Shown piece after piece: positions 9,597 to 18,225 of a stretch of 49,528 nucleotides of DNA. The notes under the pieces are model-generated. The model had not been told where the DNA came from. It was given only the letters and a program-made list of their open reading frames with translations, and did no database searches. This DNA is from Lachnospiraceae bacterium (GTDB lineage: Bacteria; Bacillota; Clostridia; Lachnospirales; Lachnospiraceae), in NCBI GenBank assembly GCA_028693705.1, contig JAQUUX010000009.1:1-49528 (forward strand), in the 5' to 3' direction. A program made the translations under genes and the position numbers. The stretch's first letter is position 1. Every line of letters starts with the position of its first letter.

Positions 9597-9640
9597 ATGT
9601 TCCTCCATTTTAACACAATAAATAACCAATGTATAGAAAT

Positions 9641-10960
9641 TTACAGACTACTACATGCTGATAAATCCAGAACTCCATCATCAATCAAAGACTGTACGGT
9701 CTTCATAATCCCAAACTTTGCATGTTCCCAGGTAAGTCCACCTTGGAAATAAACCACATAAGGAGGCTTAATCGGTCCATCGGCACTTAATTCGATGGAT
9801 GAACCGGATACAAATGCTCCGGCAGCCATAATAACATCACTGTCGTATCCCGGCATTGCCCATGGCTCCGGTGTAACATAGCTGTCGACCGGTGCAGCTG
9901 CCTGAATACCCTTGCAGAAAGAAATGACACCTTCCGGTGTTCCAAACTGTACGGCCTGGATAATATCAAAACGATCCTCGTTTGCGTCAGGAATGACAGG
10001 AAAACCAAATTTTCCATAAATATTAGCCGCAAATATCGCACCCTTTAAAGCAGAAGCTGTTACAGTTGGTGCCAGAAAAAGTCCATGGTAAAAGTCATTC
10101 AAAATACCAAGAGATGCACCAACTTCTTTTCCAAGTCCGGGAGATGTCAGCCGGAACGCTGCATTTTCAACACATTCTTTTGTTCCCGCGATATAGCCGC
10201 CAATCGGCGCTAATCCACCACCCGGGTTTTTAATCAAAGATCCTACTGTCATATCTGCGCCAACATCACCCGGTTCAATTGTCTCTACAAATTCACCATA
10301 GCAGTTATCAACCATGCAGATCACTTCCGGTTTAATATTCTTTACAAATGCGATTAGTTCTCCAATTCTTTCTACTGAGAGCGTTGGCCTGGTAAGATAT
10401 CCTTTGGATCTCTGAATCGTAATAATTTTGGTTCGTTCATTGATTGCTTTTTTTATACCATCAAAATCAAAGTTCCCATCAGGCAGTAAATCAACCTGAC
10501 TATAGGAAACCCCATATTCCTTCAAAGAACCTTTCGACTCTCTGATACCAATAACTTCCTCCAGCGTATCATATGGTTTTCCAACAGGGGATAATATCTC
10601 ATCTCCCGGTCTTGTATTACTCATCAGCGCCAGTGCTAATGCATGAGTTCCACAGGTAATCTGTGGTCTTACCAAAGCATCTTCCGTATGAAACACAGAG
10701 GCATATACTTTTTCAAGAGTATCTCTTCCGAGATCATTATAGCCATATCCGGTAGTCCCCAGAAGGCATGCCTCACTTACCTGATTATCCTGCATTGCTT
10801 TGATTACCTTTAACTGGTTAATCTCTGCAATCTGATCAATTTCATGAAAACGATCCGAAAGGGAATTGTTTATTTTTTCACAAAAAGAAAAAACCGGACT
10901 TGAAATCCCCATTTGACTGTACATATTTTCTTTTGTCGTTGTTTCTGATACCTGTTTCAT
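9641..10960 (-). CDS. ynbB: Methionine gamma-lyase-like PLP enzyme (aluminium resistance protein family, YnbB)
   Basis: Fold-type I, PLP-dependent enzyme of the family called aluminium resistance protein or methionine gamma-lyase family. The 439 residues include PQITCGTHALALALMS (cofactor phosphate site), ICMVDNCYGEFVE (aspartate that contacts the PLP ring) and VGSLIKNPGGGLAPIGGYIAG, whose lysine near residue 240 is the probable Schiff-base residue. Substrate is not established for this family and the resistance name is historical. It sits 12 bases after miaA. This is the usual Firmicute neighbourhood, except that hfq is missing between the two. Probably cotranscribed with mutS-mutL-miaA. Confidence 0.9.
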   Translation of the reverse strand: MKQVSETTTKENMYSQMGISSPVFSFCEKINNSLSDRFHEIDQIAEINQLKVIKAMQDNQVSEACLLGTTGYGYNDLGRDTLEKVYASVFHTEDALVRPQITCGTHALALALMSNTRPGDEILSPVGKPYDTLEEVIGIRESKGSLKEYGVSYSQVDLLPDGNFDFDGIKKAINERTKIITIQRSKGYLTRPTLSVERIGELIAFVKNIKPEVICMVDNCYGEFVETIEPGDVGADMTVGSLIKNPGGGLAPIGGYIAGTKECVENAAFRLTSPGLGKEVGASLGILNDFYHGLFLAPTVTASALKGAIFAANIYGKFGFPVIPDANEDRFDIIQAVQFGTPEGVISFCKGIQAAAPVDSYVTPEPWAMPGYDSDVIMAAGAFVSGSSIELSADGPIKPPYVVYFQGGLTWEHAKFGIMKTVQSLIDDGVLDLSACSSL

Positions 10961-10972
10961 TTGTTAACTCTC

Positions 10973-11944
10973 CTATATTCCTTTTTCTGACAAATATTGC
11001 AATATTGCTTTTAAAATCTTATCATCATCATTTTCAAATTCTTCTTTTTCCAGCCAAATCACATCTCTTTCCCGTCGAAACCAGGTAAGCTGTCTTTTGG
11101 CAAAATGTCTGGTGTCCCGCTTTAACACAGAAATGGCTTCTTCCAGAGTGCATCTGCCCTCCAGGTAATCAAGAATCTCTTTATAACCAAGTCCCTGCAT
11201 GGAAACCATACCACGTTTACAGCCAGCAGATTTCAACGCTCTGACTTCATCTAAAAGACCCTGATTCATCATCTCATCAATACGTTTTTCTATTCTATCA
11301 TATAACACCTGTCTGTCTTCATTCAAAACAAAATAGCAGGCATTAAATGCTGCTTCCTTTTGGTGTTCCGTTTCATTATGAGCTGAAATTGGCTCTCCGG
11401 TTTCCTGATAAAATTCCAGCGCCCTGATTACCCTTTTCACATTGTTTTCATGAATTGCATCTGCTGAAACAGGATCCACCTGTCTTAGTTTTTCATGAAG
11501 AACATGATTACCCTGTTCTTTGGCAATTTGTTCTAATGCTTCACGATAGGTCTTATCCGTACCCTCTTTTGTGAAGTCTATCGCATACAAAATAGCCTGG
11601 ATATAGAAACCTGTTCCACCAACCAGAATTGGTATATGTCCCCTGGTGTATATTTTTTCCATCGCATCAAAAGCCAGCCGCTGGAATAGAACAACATTAA
11701 AGTCTTCTGTAGGCTCGAGAATGTCAATTAAATGATGGCAAACTCCCTGCATCTCTTCCACTCGGATTTTTGCAGAACCAATGTCCATATGTCTGTATAC
11801 CTGCATGGAATCTGCTGAAATAATTTCTCCACCAATTGCTTTTGCCAGCGCAATAGATAATTTAGTTTTTCCTGCGGCCGTTGGTCCGGTTAATATGACT
11901 AACGGTTTTTTTACAATATTTGCTGTCATGGCTTCTATACTCAT
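10973..11944 (-). CDS. miaA: tRNA dimethylallyltransferase
   Basis: Transfers a dimethylallyl group to N6 of A37 in tRNAs reading codons that start with U. This is the first step of the ms2i6A modification completed by MiaB, also encoded in this window. It shows the P-loop GPTAAGKTKLS (about residues 20-30), SADSMQVYRHMDIGSAK (the DSxQ catalytic region), VGGTGFYIQAILY and RRERDVIWL near the C-terminus. Length of 323 residues is typical. ATG overlaps the mutL stop by four bases (ATGA), so the two are translationally coupled. Confidence 0.96.
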   Translation of the reverse strand: MSIEAMTANIVKKPLVILTGPTAAGKTKLSIALAKAIGGEIISADSMQVYRHMDIGSAKIRVEEMQGVCHHLIDILEPTEDFNVVLFQRLAFDAMEKIYTRGHIPILVGGTGFYIQAILYAIDFTKEGTDKTYREALEQIAKEQGNHVLHEKLRQVDPVSADAIHENNVKRVIRALEFYQETGEPISAHNETEHQKEAAFNACYFVLNEDRQVLYDRIEKRIDEMMNQGLLDEVRALKSAGCKRGMVSMQGLGYKEILDYLEGRCTLEEAISVLKRDTRHFAKRQLTWFRRERDVIWLEKEEFENDDDKILKAILQYLSEKGI

Positions 11945-13842
11945 ACGATACGTTTAAACTTTTTCTCCAGTTCATATTTGGTCATAGATATGATAGTAGG
12001 ACGTCCGTGCGGACAATTGTATGGATTTTCCAGTGTGAGCAATTCATCTATTAAAGCATTCATCTCAGTAAACGAAAAAGGTGTGTTTCCCTTTACTGCA
12101 GCCTTGCAGGCCATGGAAGCTATTTTAGCATGCATGATCTGATCTTTACCGGCTCGTGGATTTTCTTCTACTAATTCATCCAATACATCTGTGAACAGTT
12201 CCTTTTCATCACAGCCAAACAAATCCACAGGAACTGCCCTGACTGCATAAGAAGAACCACCAAATTCTTCAATTTCAAAACCCATCTCACGAAAAGTTTC
12301 CATATATTCTTTTAAAGCAATTTCTTCTTTCCCAGTGAGATTAACTATGATTGGCGGATTCAGACTCTGAGACATAATTTCTTTTTCATGAAACCGTTTC
12401 ATAAATCGTTCATATTTTACCTTTTCATGAGCCGCATGCTGATCTACAAAATATAGCTTATCCTGAAAAGCAATGAGCCAGTAAGTATCAAACACCTGCC
12501 CAAGTATTCGGTAATGTTCCCTTGCCTCTTCTGTCAGAATATGTTCTTCAAAAAAATTCATCTGCGTAGGTTTTTCCACAATTACTGCATCTCTTGCCTT
12601 GATAATACCGGATGGAGTATTTACCTGTCCTGAAGGCTCACCAAGAGTCCTGGAAACATCCTCTCCCACAACTCTTGTCCATACAGGATTTGCTCTGAAT
12701 ACATCCTTTACATACGTTTCATGTTCAGATGTCTGTAACTTGGCCGCACGGTTTGCTTCAAACGGTTCAGGTACTTCCTGCACCGGATCAACATGCCGGT
12801 TAACCTCATCCCGCCTGGTATCCTGATCATCCAGATAAACATCTGGAATCATCTCGCGTACCCTCAAAGCAGCGCGGACTGAGCTAACCACAAAATCATA
12901 AAAATAAGAGCTGTCATGAATTCTGATATCCATTTTGGTTGGATGCACATTTACATCCAGCATCTCGGTGTCAACAATAAAATGCAATACACAGAAAGGA
13001 TATTTATGCTGCATCAGATATTCTTTATAGCCCTCTTCAATGGCTCTGGATATTACATCGCTTTTGATAAAACGGTCATTTACAAAATAATTCTCAAAAT
13101 TACGATTGGACCGGTCAATTTCAGGTTTTCCTAAAAATCCGGTTACTTTAATCCCTGCCACTTCGCTTTCCAGCGGAATTAATGCGAATGCAATATCCTT
13201 TCCATAAATTCTATAGATAATCTCTCGCAGATCTCCATTTCCGGAGGTATGAAACCGTACTTGATTATTATTCACAAATTTAAAAGAAACATTTGGGTTT
13301 CCCAAAGCCAGATGCTCCATCAGGTCCGCAATATAGCCGCCTTCTGTCTGTGGCTGTTTTAAAAATTTCCTGCGAACCGGCGTATTAAAAAATAAATTAC
13401 GCATAATAATGGTGGTTCCATCCGGTGCACCAATTTCCTCTGGTTCTTCCGCCACCGTGCCCTCTATACAAAATCTTACTCCTGTAAGGGAGTCTTTTGT
13501 CTTGGTAATCAATTCGATTTTGGAAACAGCTGAAATACTTGAAAGAGCCTCTCCTCTAAAGCCGAAACTGGCAATCTGTGTCAGATCATCCACAGTTTTG
13601 ATTTTACTGGTGGCATGACGCATAAAGGCTTTCTGAATCTCAGTTTTTTCAATTCCACAGCCGTCATCTGTCACACGTATAAATTCAATGCCGCCGCTCT
13701 TTATTTCTACAGTAATGGCACCCGCTCCTGCATCTACCGCATTTTCCACCAACTCTTTTACTACACTCGAAGGTCTTTCTACAACCTCTCCGGCAGCAAT
13801 TTTATCAATTGTATCATGATCTAGAACATGTATTTCAGCCAT
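11941..13842 (-). CDS. mutL: DNA mismatch repair protein MutL
   Basis: Couples mismatch recognition by MutS to strand incision. The N-terminal GHKL ATPase has IAAGEVVERPSSVVKELVEN, DDGCGIEK and FGFRGEALSSIS. The C-terminal dimerisation domain has DQHAAHEKVKYE (about residues 465-476), matching the DQHA(X)2E(X)4E metal-binding motif of MutL proteins that nick DNA themselves, and a terminal GRPTIISMTKYELEKKF. This fits an organism without MutH. Length of 633 is normal. It begins 21 bases after mutS, with AAAGGAG before the ATG. Confidence 0.97.
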   Translation of the reverse strand: MAEIHVLDHDTIDKIAAGEVVERPSSVVKELVENAVDAGAGAITVEIKSGGIEFIRVTDDGCGIEKTEIQKAFMRHATSKIKTVDDLTQIASFGFRGEALSSISAVSKIELITKTKDSLTGVRFCIEGTVAEEPEEIGAPDGTTIIMRNLFFNTPVRRKFLKQPQTEGGYIADLMEHLALGNPNVSFKFVNNNQVRFHTSGNGDLREIIYRIYGKDIAFALIPLESEVAGIKVTGFLGKPEIDRSNRNFENYFVNDRFIKSDVISRAIEEGYKEYLMQHKYPFCVLHFIVDTEMLDVNVHPTKMDIRIHDSSYFYDFVVSSVRAALRVREMIPDVYLDDQDTRRDEVNRHVDPVQEVPEPFEANRAAKLQTSEHETYVKDVFRANPVWTRVVGEDVSRTLGEPSGQVNTPSGIIKARDAVIVEKPTQMNFFEEHILTEEAREHYRILGQVFDTYWLIAFQDKLYFVDQHAAHEKVKYERFMKRFHEKEIMSQSLNPPIIVNLTGKEEIALKEYMETFREMGFEIEEFGGSSYAVRAVPVDLFGCDEKELFTDVLDELVEENPRAGKDQIMHAKIASMACKAAVKGNTPFSFTEMNALIDELLTLENPYNCPHGRPTIISMTKYELEKKFKRIV

Positions 13843-13863
13843 TCAAGCGGCTCCTTTCACAGG

Positions 13864-16527
13864 TTAATTCTGCCAACGGTTATTTAGCTCACTCTGTAAT
13901 TTATAGAGCGTATTTAAAGCATCCAACGGCGTCAGTGTGGATATTTCAATACTTTTTAATTCTGCAATCACATCTGCATCACTTACCGTATCAAACAAGC
14001 TCATCTGTGTCAAATCCACCTCATCATAAGTCTTTGTCTTTTTGGCAGGCTCACCATGGGTATCCACAGATATCATCTGTACTTTTTCCGTAATATCATT
14101 GTCGCTAAGCTGATTAACTATTTCCTTAGCCCTGTCGATGACCATTTCCGGCACGCCGGCCAGTTTAGCAACTTGAATACCGTAACTTTTATCAGCCCCG
14201 CCTTTAATGATCTTTCGAAGAAAAATAATGTCATCGCCTTTTTCTTTTACAGCAATACAGTAATTATCCACATTATCCAGCTTACCCTCCAACTCGGTTA
14301 ATTCATGATAATGTGTAGCAAATAAGGTTTTTGCACCTAATATTTTTCGGTTACAGATATGTTCAATTACAGCCCAGGCAATGCTGAGTCCGTCAAAGGT
14401 TGAAGTGCCTCTTCCGATTTCATCCAAAATCAAAAGACTCTTTGGTGTTGCATTTCGTAAAATATTAGCTACTTCATTCATTTCCACCATAAAGGTACTC
14501 TGTCCGCTTGCCAGATCATCAGAGGCTCCTACACGGGTAAAAATACGGTCAACAACTCCTATGTTTGCTGATTTTGCCGGCACAAATGATCCAATCTGTG
14601 CCATGAGTACGATCAAAGCGACCTGCCGCATATAGGTTGATTTTCCCGCCATATTCGGACCGGTAATAACCGCAACCAGATGCTTGTTATTATCAAGATA
14701 AGTATCATTTGAGATAAACATATCATTCACTATGACCTGTTCTACCACCGGATGTCTGCCATCTTTTATATCAATGATTCCTTTGGTATTCAGCTTTGGT
14801 CTGACATAGTGATTTCTTTCTGCCACGATAGAAAGTGATGTAAATACATCCAATCTTGCAACAGCCTTGGCAGTCTTTTGAATACGTTCGATTTCCATAG
14901 CAATGGAATCACGAATCTTAGAAAACATGTCATATTCCAGAGTGTTTAATTTGTCCTCCGCATTTAAAATAGTATCTTCCAATTCTTTTAAGCGCGGCGT
15001 TGTATAACGTTCTGCATTCGCCAGAGTCTGTTTTCTAACATAATCTTCCGGAACCATATTCTTAAATGAGTTTGTTACTTCAAAGAAATATCCAAACACA
15101 TTGTTATATTTGATTTTCAGATTTTTAATTCCAGTACGCTCTCTGTCTGCATTTTCCAGTTCTGCAAGCCAGCTTTTTCCGTCTGTTTTGGCTTTTCGAA
15201 GCGTATCAATCGTTTCATCAAATCCATCTTTGATCAGGCCGCCCTCTCTGATCAGTAATGGGGGTTCTTCAACAATGGATTCTGCTATCAACTGGTAAAT
15301 ATCTTCCAATCCGTCAATTTCTTTTGCAATTATGTTTAAAAGCGGGGACTTAAATTCAGCCAAAACGGTTTTAATAGGAGGCAGCATTTCAAGCGAATTG
15401 CGAAAGGCAATGAGATCCCTGGCATTAGCTGTTCTATAGCTCACTCTTCCCAATAAACGCTCCAGATCATAAATTGGATTTAAATACTCTCTCAGTTCAT
15501 CCCTGCCGACACCGTTGTTACACAGTTCTTCCACGGCATCCAATCTTTCTTCCATATCTTCTTTTTCAATCAGAGGCTGCTCTAAATAGCTTCTAAGAAG
15601 TCTGGCTCCCATAGCTGTTTTGGTTTTATCCAGTACCCATAACAGAGAACCTCTTTTTTGTTTTTCACGAAGAGTTTCTGTCAGCTCCAAATTTCTTCTT
15701 GTAGAAGAATCAATGAGCATGAACTTATTGGTTAGATAAGGATATAAATGGGTCATATGGTCCAGATTGATTTTCTGGGTTTCTAACAAATATTGCATCA
15801 AAGCTCCGGCTGCAATTAACCCACATGGAAAATCCTCGATTCCAAGTCCGGCCAGGGAATTTAATTTGAAATGTTTTAACAATACCTTTTTGCAGGCGTC
15901 TTCATCAAAAAAATGGGTATCCAGTACGTTAATACATATATGAAGCCTATTTTGCAGATCGTCCACATCCAGACCACTTACCATAAATGCATCATTCGCA
16001 ACAATCTCTGAAGGTGCGTATTTGTTGATCTCATCTAAGAGCTTTCTATTATCTTCTACTTCCGTTAGATAATAGTCTCCTGTACAGACATCTGCCACAG
16101 AAATCCCTATTTTTCCCGGCAAATATGCAATAGACAGCATATAATTATGTTTTCCCTCATCCATTGCCTGGGCATTTAAGTTGGTACCGGGTGTAACAAT
16201 TCTTACAACTGCTCTTTTAACAAGTCCTTTTGCAAGCTTTGGATCCTCAACCTGCTCACATATAGCAACCTTATAGCCTTTGTTCACCAATCTGTTTAAA
16301 TATGTATCAGCAGCATGATAGGGAATACCACACATAGGTGCACGTTCCTCTAAACCACAACTCTTGCCGGTTAAAGTTAATTCCAACTCTTTGGAAGCAA
16401 CCTTTGCATCTTCAAAGAACATTTCATAAAAGTCGCCCAATCGGTAAAATAAAATACAATCCTTATATTCTTCTTTTGTTTCCAGATATTTCTGCATCAT
16501 TGGTGTTACATCATCAATCAGACCCAT
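13864..16527 (-). CDS. mutS: DNA mismatch repair protein MutS
   Basis: Recognises base mismatches and small loops. The mismatch-binding motif with the stacking phenylalanine (FYRLGDFYEMFFEDA) lies at about residues 28-42. The connector, lever and clamp domains follow. The ATPase has the Walker A motif GPNMAGKS at about residue 623, then DDLASGQSTFMVEM, LDEIGRGTSTFDG and FATHYHELTELE. The 887-residue length is standard for MutS1. The ATG follows AGGAG. A strong hairpin with a T-run sits only 20 bases upstream and may attenuate reading from the response-regulator side. It leads the mutS-mutL-miaA run. Confidence 0.97.
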   Translation of the reverse strand: MGLIDDVTPMMQKYLETKEEYKDCILFYRLGDFYEMFFEDAKVASKELELTLTGKSCGLEERAPMCGIPYHAADTYLNRLVNKGYKVAICEQVEDPKLAKGLVKRAVVRIVTPGTNLNAQAMDEGKHNYMLSIAYLPGKIGISVADVCTGDYYLTEVEDNRKLLDEINKYAPSEIVANDAFMVSGLDVDDLQNRLHICINVLDTHFFDEDACKKVLLKHFKLNSLAGLGIEDFPCGLIAAGALMQYLLETQKINLDHMTHLYPYLTNKFMLIDSSTRRNLELTETLREKQKRGSLLWVLDKTKTAMGARLLRSYLEQPLIEKEDMEERLDAVEELCNNGVGRDELREYLNPIYDLERLLGRVSYRTANARDLIAFRNSLEMLPPIKTVLAEFKSPLLNIIAKEIDGLEDIYQLIAESIVEEPPLLIREGGLIKDGFDETIDTLRKAKTDGKSWLAELENADRERTGIKNLKIKYNNVFGYFFEVTNSFKNMVPEDYVRKQTLANAERYTTPRLKELEDTILNAEDKLNTLEYDMFSKIRDSIAMEIERIQKTAKAVARLDVFTSLSIVAERNHYVRPKLNTKGIIDIKDGRHPVVEQVIVNDMFISNDTYLDNNKHLVAVITGPNMAGKSTYMRQVALIVLMAQIGSFVPAKSANIGVVDRIFTRVGASDDLASGQSTFMVEMNEVANILRNATPKSLLILDEIGRGTSTFDGLSIAWAVIEHICNRKILGAKTLFATHYHELTELEGKLDNVDNYCIAVKEKGDDIIFLRKIIKGGADKSYGIQVAKLAGVPEMVIDRAKEIVNQLSDNDITEKVQMISVDTHGEPAKKTKTYDEVDLTQMSLFDTVSDADVIAELKSIEISTLTPLDALNTLYKLQSELNNRWQN

Positions 16528-16540
16528 ATATCTACTCCTA

Positions 16541-16581
16541 AAAATCCCCCTGCAACATTCAAAAAGGAATATTTGCAGGGG
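16541..16581 (-). terminator. Rho-independent terminator between the receiver gene and mutS
   Basis: On the minus strand CCCCTGCAA pairs with TTGCAGGGG (9 base pairs). An inner ATTC/GAAT stem follows, and the outer stem ends in GATTTTTA. The hairpin ends the Hpt/receiver transcript. Because the mutS binding site follows at once, the hairpin would also lie in the leader of any mutS transcript starting further upstream. Confidence 0.8.
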
Positions 16582-16611
16582 TGATCATTTTTCCACTTGT
16601 TTTTAAACCAT

Positions 16612-16617
16612 ATTATA
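16612..16617 (-). promoter_or_regulatory. Possible -10 element for mutS
   Basis: A perfect TATAAT on the minus strand lies between the end of the receiver gene and the terminator hairpin. No good -35 hexamer is seen 16-18 bases upstream, so this is a weak candidate. If used, the mutS leader would contain the hairpin at 16541-16581. Confidence 0.3.
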
Positions 16618-16630
16618 TAGTACAACAGGT

Positions 16631-17389
16631 TCATTTTTCATTTTCAAAAAAATTATTAATTGCTGCCATGATCTCAGATGGCTTCATGGATTTCAGCAGA
16701 TATCCTTCCGGTTTTAACTTTAGAACTTCCATAACGCTTTCCTTATCCCCACGTGCTGTAAAAAAGATAACCGGAATGGAACTGGTTGACACTTCACTGC
16801 GAATCATTTTCAACACCTGCGGACCGGTACATATTGGCATTTCATAATCCAGCAAAATCAGATCCGGTTTGTAATTTGCCAGGAAAGTTATGGCATTCAT
16901 TCCAGAATTTACCATAGAAACCTTATATCTGTTACCAAGCCAGCTTTTAATTGTACGTAGCATCGTACCGGAATCGTCTACTACCAAGATGTGTTTCTTT
17001 CGTTCCTCATCATCTTTTGGTTTAGAAAATTCCTGATCCAGTGTTTCTACAATATCCTTTACATTCAAAGGGCGCTCGAACTTACCGGAAACTACTCCTT
17101 CCGGAATTTCTCTTTCTGCAGCTTCAAATTCGTCGGGCTTACCTACCAGATAAAGACTTCTTGCATCTTCCAGACAAATGTCTTTCAAATACACCAGAAC
17201 TTCAGTCATCTCGGTAATATAATCACCAAGATACAAAATAATAACACTGGGCTTGTCCTTAATCATATTAATTACATCTACATTTGGTACGGCCAGGACA
17301 ACCTCATATTCAGCTGCTATTAAATTGTTCTTAATAGCTCCAACCATAAAAGAAGAACTATCACCTAATAATAATACCTTCTTTTCCAT
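16631..17389 (-). CDS. Double-receiver response regulator (degenerate plus intact REC domain)
   Basis: 252 residues with two receiver domains and no output domain. The first (about residues 1-118) is degenerate: the usual phospho-acceptor aspartate position is tyrosine within VIILYLGD, and the conserved lysine region reads KFERP. The second (about 132-250) is complete: acidic pair D138-D139, phospho-acceptor D181 in LILLDYEMP, T211 in FFTA, and K233 in LLKSMKP. It would act by protein contact, as a phosphate sink or as a CheY-like switch. The start codon overlaps the stop of the Hpt gene by one base (TAATG), so the two are made together. The cognate kinase is not in the window. Confidence 0.88.
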   Translation of the reverse strand: MEKKVLLLGDSSSFMVGAIKNNLIAAEYEVVLAVPNVDVINMIKDKPSVIILYLGDYITEMTEVLVYLKDICLEDARSLYLVGKPDEFEAAEREIPEGVVSGKFERPLNVKDIVETLDQEFSKPKDDEERKKHILVVDDSGTMLRTIKSWLGNRYKVSMVNSGMNAITFLANYKPDLILLDYEMPICTGPQVLKMIRSEVSTSSIPVIFFTARGDKESVMEVLKLKPEGYLLKSMKPSEIMAAINNFFENEK

Positions 17390-18030
17390 TAGACTTTACC
17401 CATGTTATGTATGACATCATTTAATAATAAAATAATATCATCTCTTGCAACTTCTGTCATTAAAGTTTTTAATTTTCTGAAATTTTCGACGTATTCCTCC
17501 GGTATGGTAAACTTGTTCAAACGTTCCATAATATAATCCCCGCTGTCAAAGTCGAAATTTTCAATCACCTGTTTTAATGCAACCAGCGCATTTTTTAAAA
17601 TCATAGGTTCAATCAGTGGTTTGTTCTGTTTTTCCTGTTTGTTCAATAAAAAATCAGAGATATCCTCTGCCATTTGTTTATAGGACTGTAACAGCGTATC
17701 TGACTCTTTATAAATGACCTCATTTTCACCAGCTAAGCCACAGGCTTCCAATTTTGCTGCCAATTCTGACAGCTCTGTGGCACCGGCAAGACGAGCAGAA
17801 CTTTTTAAAGCATGAACTTGAATCGTATAATTTTTAATATCCTGCTGCTCCAGGTATCCTTTGATCTCTTCCATCTTTTTGTTAGCGGTTAAGCTGAATT
17901 CCTGCAAAACTTCATAAAACAATGCTTCTGTTCCGCATGCTGTTATCCCCAGATTTTGATCAATTGATACTGGACAATCCTTTAATAATACTTCATTCGG
18001 ACATTTATCTTCTCTTTTGTCAGGCTCCAT
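17389..18030 (-). CDS. Histidine phosphotransfer (Hpt) domain protein
   Basis: About 213 residues. A four-helix Hpt domain carries VHALKSSARLAGA, whose histidine (residue 77 counting from the upstream ATG at 18042) is the canonical phospho-accepting residue. Helical extensions occur on both sides, and the C-terminal half (about 140-217) looks like a second, histidine-free helical bundle. It would shuttle phosphate between a hybrid kinase and the double-receiver protein next to it. Two starts are possible, 18042 and 18030. The second has GGAG six bases upstream and is chosen. An extended -10 promoter lies about 40 bases upstream, so this pair forms its own unit. Confidence 0.82.
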   Translation of the reverse strand: MEPDKREDKCPNEVLLKDCPVSIDQNLGITACGTEALFYEVLQEFSLTANKKMEEIKGYLEQQDIKNYTIQVHALKSSARLAGATELSELAAKLEACGLAGENEVIYKESDTLLQSYKQMAEDISDFLLNKQEKQNKPLIEPMILKNALVALKQVIENFDFDSGDYIMERLNKFTIPEEYVENFRKLKTLMTEVARDDIILLLNDVIHNMGKV

Positions 18031-18071
18031 AGTTTTCTCCATAGTTCCATGAAAATGTTTGGTCTAGTCCT

Positions 18072-18100
18072 ATTTTACCACATTTTCGTAAAACAAACAG
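18072..18100 (-). promoter_or_regulatory. Promoter of the Hpt/receiver operon
   Basis: On the minus strand TGGTAAAAT gives an extended -10 (TGnTAAAAT). A CTGTTT at 17-base spacing is a weak -35. It lies about 40 bases before the gene, downstream of the ppdK terminator, where an independent promoter is expected. Confidence 0.55.
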
Positions 18101-18134
18101 AAATATCATATTTATGAGTCTTTTTTTCAATAAG

Positions 18135-18176
18135 AAATCCCTGTACAGACCATTTTATGTTCCAGTACAGGGATTT
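18135..18176 (-). terminator. Terminator after ppdK
   Basis: A perfect 12-base-pair inverted repeat, AAATCCCTGTAC and GTACAGGGATTT, encloses an 18-base loop. On the minus strand the stem ends in ATTTCTTATT. It lies about 50 bases after the ppdK stop and separates ppdK from the Hpt gene. Confidence 0.75.
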
Positions 18177-18225
18177 TCCAAAAATATAAGTTAGGAATAA
18201 GAAAATGAAACAAAAGCTTTCGCTC

